A DNA stretch of 64,000 nt, taken from assembly GCF_000721265.1 (NCBI RefSeq), contig NZ_JOFZ01000006.1:496001-560000 (forward strand). The letters are read 5' to 3'. The notes beneath the pieces were generated by a model, which saw only the letters and a list, made by a program, of their open reading frames with translations, was not told the DNA's origin and made no database searches. The translations under genes were made by a program, and so were the position numbers. Below are positions 9,815-18,190 of the stretch, one piece after another. How positions within the stretch are numbered: the first letter of the stretch is position 1; each line of letters starts with the position of its first letter. Source of the DNA: Streptomyces sp. NRRL F-5126. Lineage in GTDB: Bacteria; Actinomycetota; Actinomycetes; Streptomycetales; Streptomycetaceae.

Positions 9815-10336
9815 TTAGCGCTTGCTGTACTGCGGCGCCTTGCGGGCCTTCTTCAGACCGGCCTTCTTGCGCTCGACGGCGCGGTCGTCGCGGCTCAGGA
9901 AGCCGGCCTTCTTCAGCGGGCCGCGGTTGTTGTCCACGTCCGCCTCGTTCAGCGCACGGGCGACGCCGAGGCGCAGCGCGCCGGCCTGCCCGGAGACACC
10001 GCCACCCGCGATGCGGGCGACGACGTCGTAGCGGTTGTCGAGCTCGAGCACCTTGAAGGGCTCGTTGACTTCCTGCTGGTGCACCTTGTTGGGGAAGTAG
10101 TCCTCAAGGGTGCGACCGTTGATCTTCCACTTGCCGGAGCCCGGGATGATCCGGACGCGGGCGATCGCGTTCTTGCGACGGCCCAGGCCGGCGGCGGGCT
10201 GCGGGTCCCCGAAACGGGACGCCATCGACTCGGAGGTGTACTCGCCCTCGACGGGCACCTCGGACTCGAAGGTCGTCACCTCGGCGAAGGTCTCTTCACC
10301 TTCGACAGGGGTCTGCTCAACGGTGGTCTCGGCCAC
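9815..10336 (-). CDS. rpsI: 30S ribosomal protein S9
   Basis: Small-subunit protein whose C-terminal tail reaches the P-site tRNA. The conserved core [19 protein letters not shown] to the end [17 protein letters not shown] is intact, including the basic KR terminus. An acidic N-terminal extension of about 45 residues ([18 protein letters not shown]) is usual in actinomycetes. It starts at GTG 10336, 42 bp after rplM in the standard rplM-rpsI operon. Confidence 0.97.
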   Translation of the reverse strand: MAETTVEQTPVEGEETFAEVTTFESEVPVEGEYTSESMASRFGDPQPAAGLGRRKNAIARVRIIPGSGKWKINGRTLEDYFPNKVHQQEVNEPFKVLELDNRYDVVARIAGGGVSGQAGALRLGVARALNEADVDNNRGPLKKAGFLSRDDRAVERKKAGLKKARKAPQYSKR

Positions 10337-10378
10337 GATTCTCCTCAGATTTCTTTTCGTCTTAGGTGGTGGCCGGAA

Positions 10379-10822
10379 CTACTGCGCGACCTGGCTGATC
10401 TCGTACGGGACGGGCTGCTGCGCCCCGTGCGGGTGGTGGTCACCCGCGTAGACCTTGAGCTTGCTGAGCATCTGGCGGCCCAGGGTGTTCTTCGGGAGCA
10501 TGCCCTTGACGGCCTTCTCGACGGCCTTCTCGGGGCTCTTGGCAAGCAGCTCGTCGTACCGCACGGAACGCAGACCACCCGGGTACCCGGAGTGGCGGTA
10601 CGCCATCTTCTGGGTGGCCTTGTTGCCGGACAGGTGCACCTTGTCGGCGTTGATGATGATGACGAAGTCACCGGTGTCGACGTGGGGCGCGTAGATGGGC
10701 TTGTGCTTACCCCGCAGAAGGGTGGCGGCGGTGGTCGCCAGACGGCCCAGGACGATGTCCTGCGCGTCGATGATGTGCCACTGGCGCGTGACATCGCCGG
10801 GCTTGGGGCTGTACGTACGCAC
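10379..10822 (-). CDS. rplM: 50S ribosomal protein L13
   Basis: Early-assembling large-subunit protein. The 147-residue chain has the family segments [17 protein letters not shown] and [10 protein letters not shown], and it ends at the usual length. The start is GTG 10822. A promoter (11001-11030) lies about 170 nt upstream, leaving a long leader; L13 leaders are autoregulatory in some bacteria, but nothing here proves that. Confidence 0.97.
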   Translation of the reverse strand: MRTYSPKPGDVTRQWHIIDAQDIVLGRLATTAATLLRGKHKPIYAPHVDTGDFVIIINADKVHLSGNKATQKMAYRHSGYPGGLRSVRYDELLAKSPEKAVEKAVKGMLPKNTLGRQMLSKLKVYAGDHHPHGAQQPVPYEISQVAQ

Positions 10823-11165
10823 GGTCGTAGCCTTCGCTTCTTCGTGAATGGGGTCCTGACTAGGCCACCCGGACGATCACGACAGCCTGGAGACAGCAGG
10901 TGACGCAACCCGCTCGTGCTCCGCTGGTCATCGGCCCGGTGGACCGGCGTAAGGGCCCATCACGTGAGAATGAACAAGCCAATACGCACAACGAACCAGC
11001 AGGATACTCGGGCTGAGCCGCACGGGTCAAAACGCCTCTGCCCGGCCCCGGCCCGGGCACGCCCCGCGGGTCCTGCGCGGCCGAGCTCCCCCGCGCTCGC
11101 GCGCCTCCGCCGCCGCACCGGAACGCCGGCCTGCCGCACAAAAAGGCTTATGCCGGAGGGCCGCC
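10823..11165. other. Intergenic region: rplM leader and promoter
   Basis: A 343-bp stretch without a supportable gene. It contains the rplM promoter and the ~170-nt leader on the minus strand. The plus-strand half towards 11,166 shows no obvious promoter for the remnant gene there. Confidence 0.6.
11001..11030 (-). promoter_or_regulatory. Promoter of rplM-rpsI
   Basis: On the minus strand TTGACC (11030-11025) and TATCCT (11006-11001) are separated by 18 bp, a near-consensus vegetative (HrdB-type) promoter. Transcription would start near 10,994. Confidence 0.7.
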
Positions 11166-11675
11166 GTGCTGCTCAGTTTCCGGGTGGCCAACCACAGGTC
11201 GATCCACGAGGAGACCGAACTCTCACTCGTGGCGACGGAGCTCAACACCGGCACGGCGCGCGAGACCGGCGTCCGGTCCGAGGGCAGCCCGGTCTCGGGC
11301 CGTGGCGCGGCGGACAACCGGGAGCGCGACATCCCGAAGGCGATGCGCGCGGCCGCCCGGCACGGTGGGGAGGTCGCGCTCTCCCATCCCTCCTTCGAGC
11401 TGTGGCTGCCGCCGCACTTCCGGCAATGGACGACGCCGCAGGACGGCCTGGCAGCCGAGGAGTACGACGGTTCGTCGGGCGGGCGCGGCAAGGGAATCAA
11501 CGGGCGACGCGCCGCCCCGATCCCCGGACCGGGCACGGAGACGTACGCACAGTGGACGAGGCGCACGGGCCACGCGGAGAACCGCGACCCGCTCAAGCGC
11601 GACCCGCCGTCGGGCGGAGTACTCGCCCGGCACGCGGCAGCGGGCGCACGAACCACCGTCGCCACGGCGACCTGA
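11166..11675 (+). pseudogene. Fused remnant of an RloA-like ATPase and an RloB-like protein
   Basis: The first ~30 residues (MLLSFRVANHRSIHEETELS) match the start of AAA15-type ATPases, but the Walker A motif that should follow is missing. From about residue 50 the sequence instead resembles the C-terminal half of RloB-like proteins (DIPKAMRAAARHG, ALSHPSFELWLPPHF, then a GKG segment and ENRDPLKRDPPSG). A deletion between two adjacent genes would produce this in-frame chimera. Family assignments are from memory of AAA15/RloB pairs. Starts at GTG 11166. Confidence 0.55.
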
Positions 11676-11773
11676 GGCACTGCGGATCCTCGGCGCGGGC
11701 GAGCCGCGGTTGCTCGGCTCCGGGCTGCGAGCGGTTCTGCGATGTACCACCGTGCCTCGAAGAGGGCGGGGAA

Positions 11774-11820
11774 TTAAGGAACGGTCGTTCTTGACTGATC
11801 GTTCCTTAACTGTCTACCCT
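11774..11820 (+). promoter_or_regulatory. Promoter with palindromic operator of the TetR gene
   Basis: TTAAGGAACG (11774-11783) and CGTTCCTTAA (11800-11809) are perfect inverted repeats flanking TTGACT (-35, 11791-11796); TACCCT (11815-11820) is an 18-bp-spaced -10. Bound repressor would cover the -35 box. The start point would fall near 11,828, making the mRNA leaderless. Confidence 0.65.
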
Positions 11821-11827
11821 GATGCCC

Positions 11828-12328
11828 ATGGGCAGGCCAAGGGCATTCGACGAGGACGAGGCGGTGCGATCCGCCGTGGAGCTGTTCGGCGGACGCGCCT
11901 ATGACGGCGTGTCCGTCGACGATCTCGTCAGCAGCCTCGGCGTGCACCGCAACAGCTTGTACAAGACATTCGGCAGCAAGCGCGGCCTCTACCTGATCGC
12001 GCTGCGCCGCCACCTCGCCGAGGATGTCCGTCCTCTGGTCGACGCCCTCGGCGGTGCATCGGATGCCGCGGCCGCGCTGCGGCTCGTCACCACGGCCGAC
12101 CTCCGCCTGCTCCTGCTCGCGACGATCGAACGCGCACCGGTCGACGAGGAGGTCGCCTCCGAGGTGGCGGCCGCACTGGCCGCCGTCGACCAGGCCATCG
12201 CCGACGCTCTCGGCGTTCCCGCCGACCTGGCCGCCGCTCTCACCGCCTCCGCGCTGGGCATCCTCCTGCGCGGCAACCCCGGCAACGCCGCCGTCGCGCT
12301 GGCCCGGCACCTCGACCCTTCCGCCTGA
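11828..12328 (+). CDS. TetR/AcrR family transcriptional regulator
   Basis: A 166-residue one-domain repressor type. The N-terminal helix-turn-helix is clear: GRPRAFDEDEAVRSAVELF, then DGVSVDDLVSSLGVHRNSLYKTFGSK. The ligand-binding C-terminal domain is divergent and shorter than average. ATG 11828 is preferred over 11822 because the promoter predicts a leaderless transcript starting at about that base. Two genes follow in the same direction at 13 and 14 bp spacing, so the three are probably one autoregulated operon. Confidence 0.88.
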   Translation: MGRPRAFDEDEAVRSAVELFGGRAYDGVSVDDLVSSLGVHRNSLYKTFGSKRGLYLIALRRHLAEDVRPLVDALGGASDAAAALRLVTTADLRLLLLATIERAPVDEEVASEVAAALAAVDQAIADALGVPADLAAALTASALGILLRGNPGNAAVALARHLDPSA

Positions 12329-12341
12329 AACGGAGACCGAA

Positions 12342-12692
12342 ATGGCACTGATACGTATCGACGGCGACGATCTCGTCGTCGTGATCGAGGGCCTCGACAA
12401 GCTCTGGTCGTTCAAAGGCCGCCTGACCATCCCGCTGGCCAACGTCCGCGGCGCGACCGCCGACCCCGGTATCGCCAAGGACCCCAAGGGAATCCGCGCG
12501 CCGGGCTCCCACGTACCCGGCGTGATCGCCGCCGGCACATTCCATCAGGACGGCGAGAAGGTCTTCTGGGATGTCAGGGACCCATCAAAGGCCGTCGTGG
12601 TCGAGCTCGCCGACGAGCGGTACGCACGCCTGGTGCTCCAGGTCGACGACCCCCGTGCGGCTGTCGCCCTGGTCGAAAACGCCCTCGCATAA
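12342..12692 (+). CDS. Conserved hypothetical protein, possible PH-like fold
   Basis: A 116-residue soluble protein (MALIRIDGDDLVVVIEGLDK) with alternating short beta-type segments and a final helix, reminiscent of small bacterial pleckstrin-homology-like proteins; this is an impression, not a match. A clear GGAG lies 6 nt before ATG 12342. It sits between the TetR regulator and a secreted hydrolase in the same operon. Confidence 0.75.
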   Translation: MALIRIDGDDLVVVIEGLDKLWSFKGRLTIPLANVRGATADPGIAKDPKGIRAPGSHVPGVIAAGTFHQDGEKVFWDVRDPSKAVVVELADERYARLVLQVDDPRAAVALVENALA

Positions 12693-12706
12693 GGAGAGGT
12701 AAGCCG

Positions 12707-13753
12707 ATGTTTCGCCACTTGGCAGTGGCCGTGATGGCGCTGGCCGCCGTCACCACCGCCACCGCCGCCCCGGCCTCCCCGGCCGAGGCGACAACCCGGC
12801 TCGTGCCCGCCGCCGACCGCGAGGTCGCCTTCACCGCCGACGGTACGACCGCGTACGGAACCCTGCACGTTCCCCGACACCGCGCCGGTCAACGGCTGCG
12901 GGCGGCACTGCTGCTGCCGGGCAGCGGACCCACCGACCGCGACGGCAACCAACCGCCCGCCTCCTCACCTGACACCCTTGCGCAACTGGCCGGCGCGCTC
13001 GACGGGGAGGGGATCGTCACGCTGCGGTTCGACAAGTACGGCACCGGCCGCACCGGACTCGGCGCATACCGGGACCACCCGGAAGAACTCGACTACCCGG
13101 CGTTCCTCCGCCAGGCACGGGCCGCCTACGAGTCGTTGCGCGACCAACCGGAGACCGACCCGCACGAGTTGCTGCTCGTCGGACACAGCGAGGGCGCGAT
13201 GACGGGCCTGGTGCTCGGCGGCACGGTGCGACCGCGCCCCGCCGGTCTCGCGCTGCTGCAACCCCAGGCGATCCGCTTGCTCGACCTGGTCACACTCCAA
13301 CTCCAGGCCCAAGTCGACGAAGCAACCCGGCAGGGCCGGTTCACCCCGGAGCAGCAACACACCATCGACGCGGCCATCGATGCCGCCGTCACCTCCCTGC
13401 GCGAACACCGACCGGTCGACACCACCGACCTGCCCGCCGCGATCGCCCAGCTCTTCGAGGCGTTCCAAGGCCCCAACGCCAGGTTCGTGGAAAGCGACGA
13501 CGCCGTGTACCCGCCGGACACCGCCGCCGCGCTCCGGCCGGGCACCAAGGTGCTCCTGACGTGCGGCACGAACGACGCCCAGGTCCCTTGTGCCACAACG
13601 AACGCCCTGACGAACGCCCTGCGTCACGCGCATACCGGCGGACCTGGCCGGGTGACACTGCCGGCGGTGGACCATCTGATGCACGACCCCGACCACCCGA
13701 GCACGCTCGCGCCGTCCGTACTCGGCGCCTTGCACCGGTGGGCCCGGCACTGA
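12707..13753 (+). CDS. Secreted alpha/beta hydrolase
   Basis: Residues 1-27 form a Sec-type signal peptide ending near ASPAEA. The mature part has an oxyanion-type segment LLLPGSGPTDRDGN, a nucleophile elbow GHSEG with Ser161, and a late His in AVDHLMHD, giving a plausible catalytic triad. It resembles extracellular esterase/dienelactone-hydrolase-like enzymes; substrate unknown. Last gene of the three-gene TetR operon, so its expression is probably induced by the TetR ligand. Confidence 0.8.
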   Translation: MFRHLAVAVMALAAVTTATAAPASPAEATTRLVPAADREVAFTADGTTAYGTLHVPRHRAGQRLRAALLLPGSGPTDRDGNQPPASSPDTLAQLAGALDGEGIVTLRFDKYGTGRTGLGAYRDHPEELDYPAFLRQARAAYESLRDQPETDPHELLLVGHSEGAMTGLVLGGTVRPRPAGLALLQPQAIRLLDLVTLQLQAQVDEATRQGRFTPEQQHTIDAAIDAAVTSLREHRPVDTTDLPAAIAQLFEAFQGPNARFVESDDAVYPPDTAAALRPGTKVLLTCGTNDAQVPCATTNALTNALRHAHTGGPGRVTLPAVDHLMHDPDHPSTLAPSVLGALHRWARH

Positions 13754-13905
13754 TCCTTTTCCAATCCGGCTACAGGGCTCGGCAGTTCGGCTGACCCGGG
13801 TGTGGCGACTGACGTCGTCGCGGCCCGGGTGCGGACCGATCAGCGGGGGCGTCCCTTGTGTGCCCGGCCCTGGTCGGCGCGGGTGCGGGCTGGCAGGATC
13901 GCCCC

Positions 13906-14901
13906 ATGTCCACGCTGCTCTCCTGTATCGGCAGGCGCCGGGCCGTGCGGGGCGCGGTCACCGGTGCCGTCGTGCTCGGACTGCTGCTGTGGTGGCTGCT
14001 GCCGCTGGGCGAGAAACCACCGAGCGGGACGATCACGTTCAGCACGGGCACCCGCGCGGGCGTCTACCAGAAGTACGGAGAGCTGCTGCGCACCGAACTG
14101 CGCAAGGACATGCCGGATTTGGACGTACGGCTGATGACCAGCGCGGGCTCACAGGAGAACGTCCAGCGGGTGGCGACCGGCAAGGCCGACTTCACGATCG
14201 CGGCGGCCGACGCGGTCGAGACGTACAAGCTGGCCGGTGGCCCGGGTGCTGAAAAGCTGCGCGGGGTCGCCCGTCTCTACGACGACTACGTGCAGCTGGT
14301 CGTGCCGAACGACTCGGACGTCCGGTCGGTGACCGACCTGCACGGCAAGCGGGTGGCCATCGGGCCGCCCGACTCGGGGGTGCGGCTGATCGCCACCCGA
14401 CTGCTGAAGGCCGCGGGCATCGACCCGGAGACGGACATCACACCGCGGGCGGACGGGATCGACACCGGCCCCGGGCGGCTCGGCGGCGAGCTCGACGCGT
14501 TCTTCTGGTCCGGTGGGGTGCCCACGGACGGCCTCAAGGAAATAGCGGAGAACTCCGCGTTCCGGTTCGTGCCGATCGGCGACAACCTGGTCACCAAGCT
14601 GCACGAGTCGGGCAGTGCGACCCGCTACTACCGCACCACCAACATGCCGGAGTCGGCCTACCCGACCGTGCAGAACGGCACCGAGGTGCCCACCATGGCG
14701 GTGTCCAACCTGCTGGTGACCCGCGCGGACGTCGATCCGCGGCTCACCGAGTGGCTGACCCGGACCGTACTCGACAGCCGCGACGACATCGGCGCGCACG
14801 TGCACTCCGCGCAGCTGGTGGACCTGCGCACGGCGATATACACCGACCCGCTGGAGTTGCACGAGGGCGCCCGGCGCTACTACCGGTCGGTCAAGCCCTA
14901 G
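13906..14901 (+). CDS. TAXI family solute-binding protein, membrane anchored
   Basis: A TAXI-type TRAP periplasmic binding protein of 331 residues. After one N-terminal hydrophobic segment (GAVTGAVVLGLLLWWLLPLG) the mature domain has the family features TITFSTGTRAGVYQKYGELL, the SAGSQENVQRVATGKADFTI block and GIDPETDI. There is no lipobox, so it is probably tethered by an uncleaved helix. No TRAP permease gene is nearby. It converges on and overlaps by 4 bp the histidine kinase gene, so it may present a ligand to that sensor instead of to a transporter. Confidence 0.85.
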   Translation: MSTLLSCIGRRRAVRGAVTGAVVLGLLLWWLLPLGEKPPSGTITFSTGTRAGVYQKYGELLRTELRKDMPDLDVRLMTSAGSQENVQRVATGKADFTIAAADAVETYKLAGGPGAEKLRGVARLYDDYVQLVVPNDSDVRSVTDLHGKRVAIGPPDSGVRLIATRLLKAAGIDPETDITPRADGIDTGPGRLGGELDAFFWSGGVPTDGLKEIAENSAFRFVPIGDNLVTKLHESGSATRYYRTTNMPESAYPTVQNGTEVPTMAVSNLLVTRADVDPRLTEWLTRTVLDSRDDIGAHVHSAQLVDLRTAIYTDPLELHEGARRYYRSVKP

Positions 14902-16307
14902 GGCGCGGTACCCGTCCTGGGCACCCTGACCGTGACCTCGAGACCGTGCGGCTCGTGGTGGCCGAAGGAGATCGAACCGTCGCCCGCCGCGAGCAGTGCC
15001 CGGCAGACGGACAGGCCCAGACCGGAGCCATTGATGTTCTGGTGCCGCCCGCTGCGCCAGAAACGGTCCCCCACGCGCGCGAGCTCCTCGTCGGTCAGCC
15101 CGGGACCGTTGTCGGTGACGACGACGGTGGCGGCGTCCCCGGTGGCGGCGACCTCGATCCGCACGGTCTCGTCGGGGGGCGTGAACTTCACCGCGTTGTC
15201 GATGACCGCGTCCAGGGCGCTTGACAGGGTCACCGGGTCGGCCCAGCCCGTGGTCGGCCGGCAGTCGCCGACCAGCCGTACTCCCTTGGCCGCGGCCGTC
15301 GGTGCCCAGGCCGCCACGCGCTCGGCGGTCAGCGCGCCGACGTCGGTCACCTCAAGGTCGGCCTGGCTGTGTTCGGCCAGTGCCAGGTCGAGCAGGTCGT
15401 CCAGGACCCGGGCCAGACGCTTGCCCTCGGTCTGGACGGAGGCGATCTCCCCGTTCCCCTCGGGCAGTTCGAGGGCGAGCAGTTCGATGCGGAGCAGGAG
15501 CGCGGCGAGCGGATTGCGCAGCTGGTGCGAGGCGTCGGCGACGAAGGCGCGCTGCTGCTCAAGCACGTCCTCCACGTGGTCCGCCATCTCGTTGAAGGAC
15601 CCCGCCAGACGTCTGAGCTCGGGCGGCCCCCCGGCGGGCGCGACCCGGGACTTGAGCCGTCCGGTGGCGATGTCGTGGGTGGTGGCGTCGAGCACCCGCA
15701 CCGGTCTGAGCACCCAGCCGGTCAGCCGCAGTGCGGCGCCGACGGCGAGCAGCATCGCGGCGAACTCCCCGGCACCGATGACCAGCCAGCCGCGCAGGGT
15801 GCTCGATCGCATCGAGTCGGTCGGCGACTCGGTGACCACGCCCGCGACCACGTCGCCGTCCCGGATGACCGGCGAGGCCACCACGAGCCGGCCGGCCTGC
15901 CAGGGCCACACCTGCTCGGGATCGTGGCTGCGGCGGCTGAGCAGCGCCTCGTCGAAGGAGTCGCGGACCTCACCGGTCTGGGGCAGGAACCACGTCGTGG
16001 GCGCGTTGGCCATCGGGATGTGGTTGCGGTAGAAGACGCCCGCCTTGATGCCGTAGACCTCGTAGTAGCTGGTCAGCTCGGTCTGCAGGGTCTCCAGGCG
16101 CTCGTCCGTGCTGGTCCGGCGTGGGCCGCCGGGACCGTCCTCGGTGACGAACTGGGCGAGCGCGGCGAAGCGTGCCGTGTCGTCCATGCGGTCGATGACG
16201 ACCTTCTGCTGCTGCGCGCGGGCGACGCTGACGCCGAGCGGCACGCCGAGCGCGAGCAGTACGGCCGCCATCAGGACGATGAGCAGCGGGAGCAGGCGTG
16301 TGCTCAC
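14898..16307 (-). CDS. gluK: Sensor histidine kinase, probable GluK
   Basis: A 469-residue membrane sensor. TM1 is at about residues 5-28, a ~140-residue extracellular domain follows, and TM2 is at about 172-198. Then come a HAMP domain, a HisKA domain with the phospho-accepting H261 (DASHQLRNPL) and a HATPase domain with N371 (VIDNAVKF), DNGPGL and GSGLGLS. It overlaps its response regulator by ATGA, and the pair is divergent from gluABCD. In S. coelicolor a GluR/GluK pair next to gluABCD senses glutamate; the symbol is assigned on that context. Confidence 0.85.
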   Translation of the reverse strand: MSTRLLPLLIVLMAAVLLALGVPLGVSVARAQQQKVVIDRMDDTARFAALAQFVTEDGPGGPRRTSTDERLETLQTELTSYYEVYGIKAGVFYRNHIPMANAPTTWFLPQTGEVRDSFDEALLSRRSHDPEQVWPWQAGRLVVASPVIRDGDVVAGVVTESPTDSMRSSTLRGWLVIGAGEFAAMLLAVGAALRLTGWVLRPVRVLDATTHDIATGRLKSRVAPAGGPPELRRLAGSFNEMADHVEDVLEQQRAFVADASHQLRNPLAALLLRIELLALELPEGNGEIASVQTEGKRLARVLDDLLDLALAEHSQADLEVTDVGALTAERVAAWAPTAAAKGVRLVGDCRPTTGWADPVTLSSALDAVIDNAVKFTPPDETVRIEVAATGDAATVVVTDNGPGLTDEELARVGDRFWRSGRHQNINGSGLGLSVCRALLAAGDGSISFGHHEPHGLEVTVRVPRTGTAP

Positions 16308-17002
16308 CCTGCCCCTTGGGCGCTGGCGGCGACGAGGCGGTAGCCGACGCCGCGGACGGTCTCGATCAGCGCGGGCATGCGGAGCTTGGAGCGCAGAGAG
16401 GCGACGTGCACCTCCAGAGTGCGCCCGGTCCCCTCCCAGCTGGTGCGCCAGACCTCGCTGATGATCTGCTCGCGGCGGAAGACCACACCGGGGCGCTGGG
16501 CGAGCAGGGCAAGCAGATCGAACTCCTTGCGGGTGAGTTGGACAACCGAACCGTTCACGCTCACCTGACGGGTCGGCAGCTCGATGCGCACGGCTCCGAG
16601 GAGTACGGCGGTCTCGGTGCTCCCGGTGGTGTCCTCGTGGACGGTGCGCCGGCTGACCGCGTGGATCCGGGCGAGCAGTTCCCCGGCGTCGTACGGCTTG
16701 ACCACGTAGTCGTCAGCGCCCAGGTTGAGGCCGTGGATGCGGGAGCGGACGTCGGAGCGCGCGGTGACCATGATGACCGGGGTGCCGGTGCGCTTGCGGA
16801 TCTTGCCGCAGACCTCGTAGCCGTCCTGGTCGGGCAGGCCCAGGTCGAGCAGGACGACGCCGAAGCCGTCGGCCTCGGCGACGAGCGCCTTGAGCGCCTC
16901 CTCGCCGCTGCGCGCATGGACGACGTCGAAGCCGTGCCGCGCCAGGATCGCGGACAGGGCGGCGGCCACGTGGTTGTCGTCCTCGACCAGTAGCAGTCTC
17001 AT
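16304..17002 (-). CDS. gluR: OmpR-family response regulator, probable GluR
   Basis: A 232-residue OmpR/PhoB-type regulator. The receiver domain has D8/D9, phospho-acceptor D53 (LLDLGLPDQDG), T80 and K102 (VVKPYD). The C-terminal winged helix includes LTRKEFDLLALLAQRPG and ends in VRGVGYRLV. ATG 17002 is preceded by GGGAG. First gene of the gluR-gluK unit. A direct repeat with 11-bp period in the divergent intergenic region (17276-17294) fits an OmpR-type binding site. Confidence 0.87.
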   Translation of the reverse strand: MRLLLVEDDNHVAAALSAILARHGFDVVHARSGEEALKALVAEADGFGVVLLDLGLPDQDGYEVCGKIRKRTGTPVIMVTARSDVRSRIHGLNLGADDYVVKPYDAGELLARIHAVSRRTVHEDTTGSTETAVLLGAVRIELPTRQVSVNGSVVQLTRKEFDLLALLAQRPGVVFRREQIISEVWRTSWEGTGRTLEVHVASLRSKLRMPALIETVRGVGYRLVAASAQGAG

Positions 17003-17211
17003 CCGGGCTCCCTTCGGTTCAACGGCCGTACGCTCGGCGCGGGTAGGAATCAGGGCGGGGCAGAAGTCGGGCGGGCGGAAGTCGGGCGGGCGGAACGGCG
17101 GGCTCGAACCACAGGCACGCGCCACGGGCACGCGCCAGTGCGTCCTGTGCAGTGACGCCGATGCGAGGGGACGGCGTCAAGAGGCTTTTGGTCGTGGCCG
17201 CGCGAAGTTAT

Positions 17212-17230
17212 CCGGCCGATATGCGGCCGG
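17212..17230. promoter_or_regulatory. Palindrome in the gluR-gluA intergenic region
   Basis: CCGGCCG (17212-17218) and CGGCCGG (17224-17230) form a perfect inverted repeat with a 5-bp ATATG spacer, midway between the divergent gluR and gluA starts. It could bind a second regulator or form part of the gluR leader. Confidence 0.4.
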
Positions 17231-17275
17231 CTCACAAGTGCCACGACTCGGGCCCGACGGCTATCGGATCGTGAT

Positions 17276-17294
17276 GCTCAGATCTCGCTCAGAT
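17276..17294 (+). promoter_or_regulatory. Candidate GluR box (direct repeat, 11-bp period)
   Basis: GCTCAGAT occurs at 17276-17283 and again at 17287-17294. An 11-bp period puts both copies on the same DNA face, the arrangement typical for dimers of OmpR-family regulators. It lies 68-86 bp before the gluA start, next to a possible TAGAGA -10. Confidence 0.5.
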
Positions 17295-17361
17295 GTAGAG
17301 ACGCGGCGTGGCCCGGATCACTACCGTCCTGCGAAACCCAGGAGGACGGAGCCGGAGAGCG

Positions 17362-18138
17362 ATGACCGAAGTATCGGTGGCCAAGGAAGACAAGGTTGCG
17401 ACCGGCGAACTGGTCGTCCTGAACGGTGTCAACAAGCACTTCGGCGCGTTGCACGTGCTCCAGGACATCGACCTGACGATTCACCGCGGCGAGGTCGTCG
17501 TGGTCATCGGACCCTCGGGGTCCGGCAAGTCCACTCTGTGCCGCACCATCAACCGCCTGGAGACCATCGACTCCGGTTCGATCACGATCGACGGCAAGCC
17601 GCTGCCCGCCGAGGGCAAGGAGCTGGCCAGGCTGCGGGCCGACGTCGGCATGGTCTTCCAGTCCTTCAACCTCTTCGCACACAAGACGGTGCTCGAGAAC
17701 GTGACACTGGGCCAGGCCAAGGTCCGCAAGGTCGACGCCAAGAAGGCCGAGGAGAAGGCCCGCGCCCTGCTCGACCGGGTCGGCGTCGGCGCCCAGGCGG
17801 ACAAGTACCCCGCGCAGCTCTCCGGCGGTCAGCAGCAGCGTGTCGCCATCGCGCGGGCGCTGGCGATGGGCCCCAAGGTCATGCTCTTCGACGAGCCGAC
17901 GTCGGCCCTCGACCCCGAGATGATCAATGAGGTCCTCGAGGTCATGAAACAGCTCGCCGAGGACGGGATGACCATGATCGTGGTCACGCACGAGATGGGC
18001 TTCGCCCGCTCGGCGGCCAACCGCGTGGTGTTCATGGCGGACGGCCGCATCGTCGAGGAAGCCACGCCGGACCAGTTCTTCAGCAATCCGCGCAGCGACC
18101 GTGCCAAGGACTTCCTGTCGAAGATCCTGCACCACTGA
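17362..18138 (+). CDS. gluA: Glutamate ABC transporter ATP-binding protein
   Basis: ATPase of a polar-amino-acid ABC importer, 258 residues. Walker A is GPSGSGKST, the Q-loop VFQSFNLF, the signature [15 protein letters not shown], Walker [15 protein letters not shown] and the H-loop [12 protein letters not shown] 17362 with GGAG upstream is preferred to the in-frame GTG at 17308. First gene of gluABCD, whose order and sequences fit the glutamate system of Corynebacterium and Streptomyces. Confidence 0.94.
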   Translation: MTEVSVAKEDKVATGELVVLNGVNKHFGALHVLQDIDLTIHRGEVVVVIGPSGSGKSTLCRTINRLETIDSGSITIDGKPLPAEGKELARLRADVGMVFQSFNLFAHKTVLENVTLGQAKVRKVDAKKAEEKARALLDRVGVGAQADKYPAQLSGGQQQRVAIARALAMGPKVMLFDEPTSALDPEMINEVLEVMKQLAEDGMTMIVVTHEMGFARSAANRVVFMADGRIVEEATPDQFFSNPRSDRAKDFLSKILHH

Positions 18139-18190
18139 TTTCCCGCTGATCGTCCGATCGCAGCTCGATCACAGCCAAAGGATGTCCACC

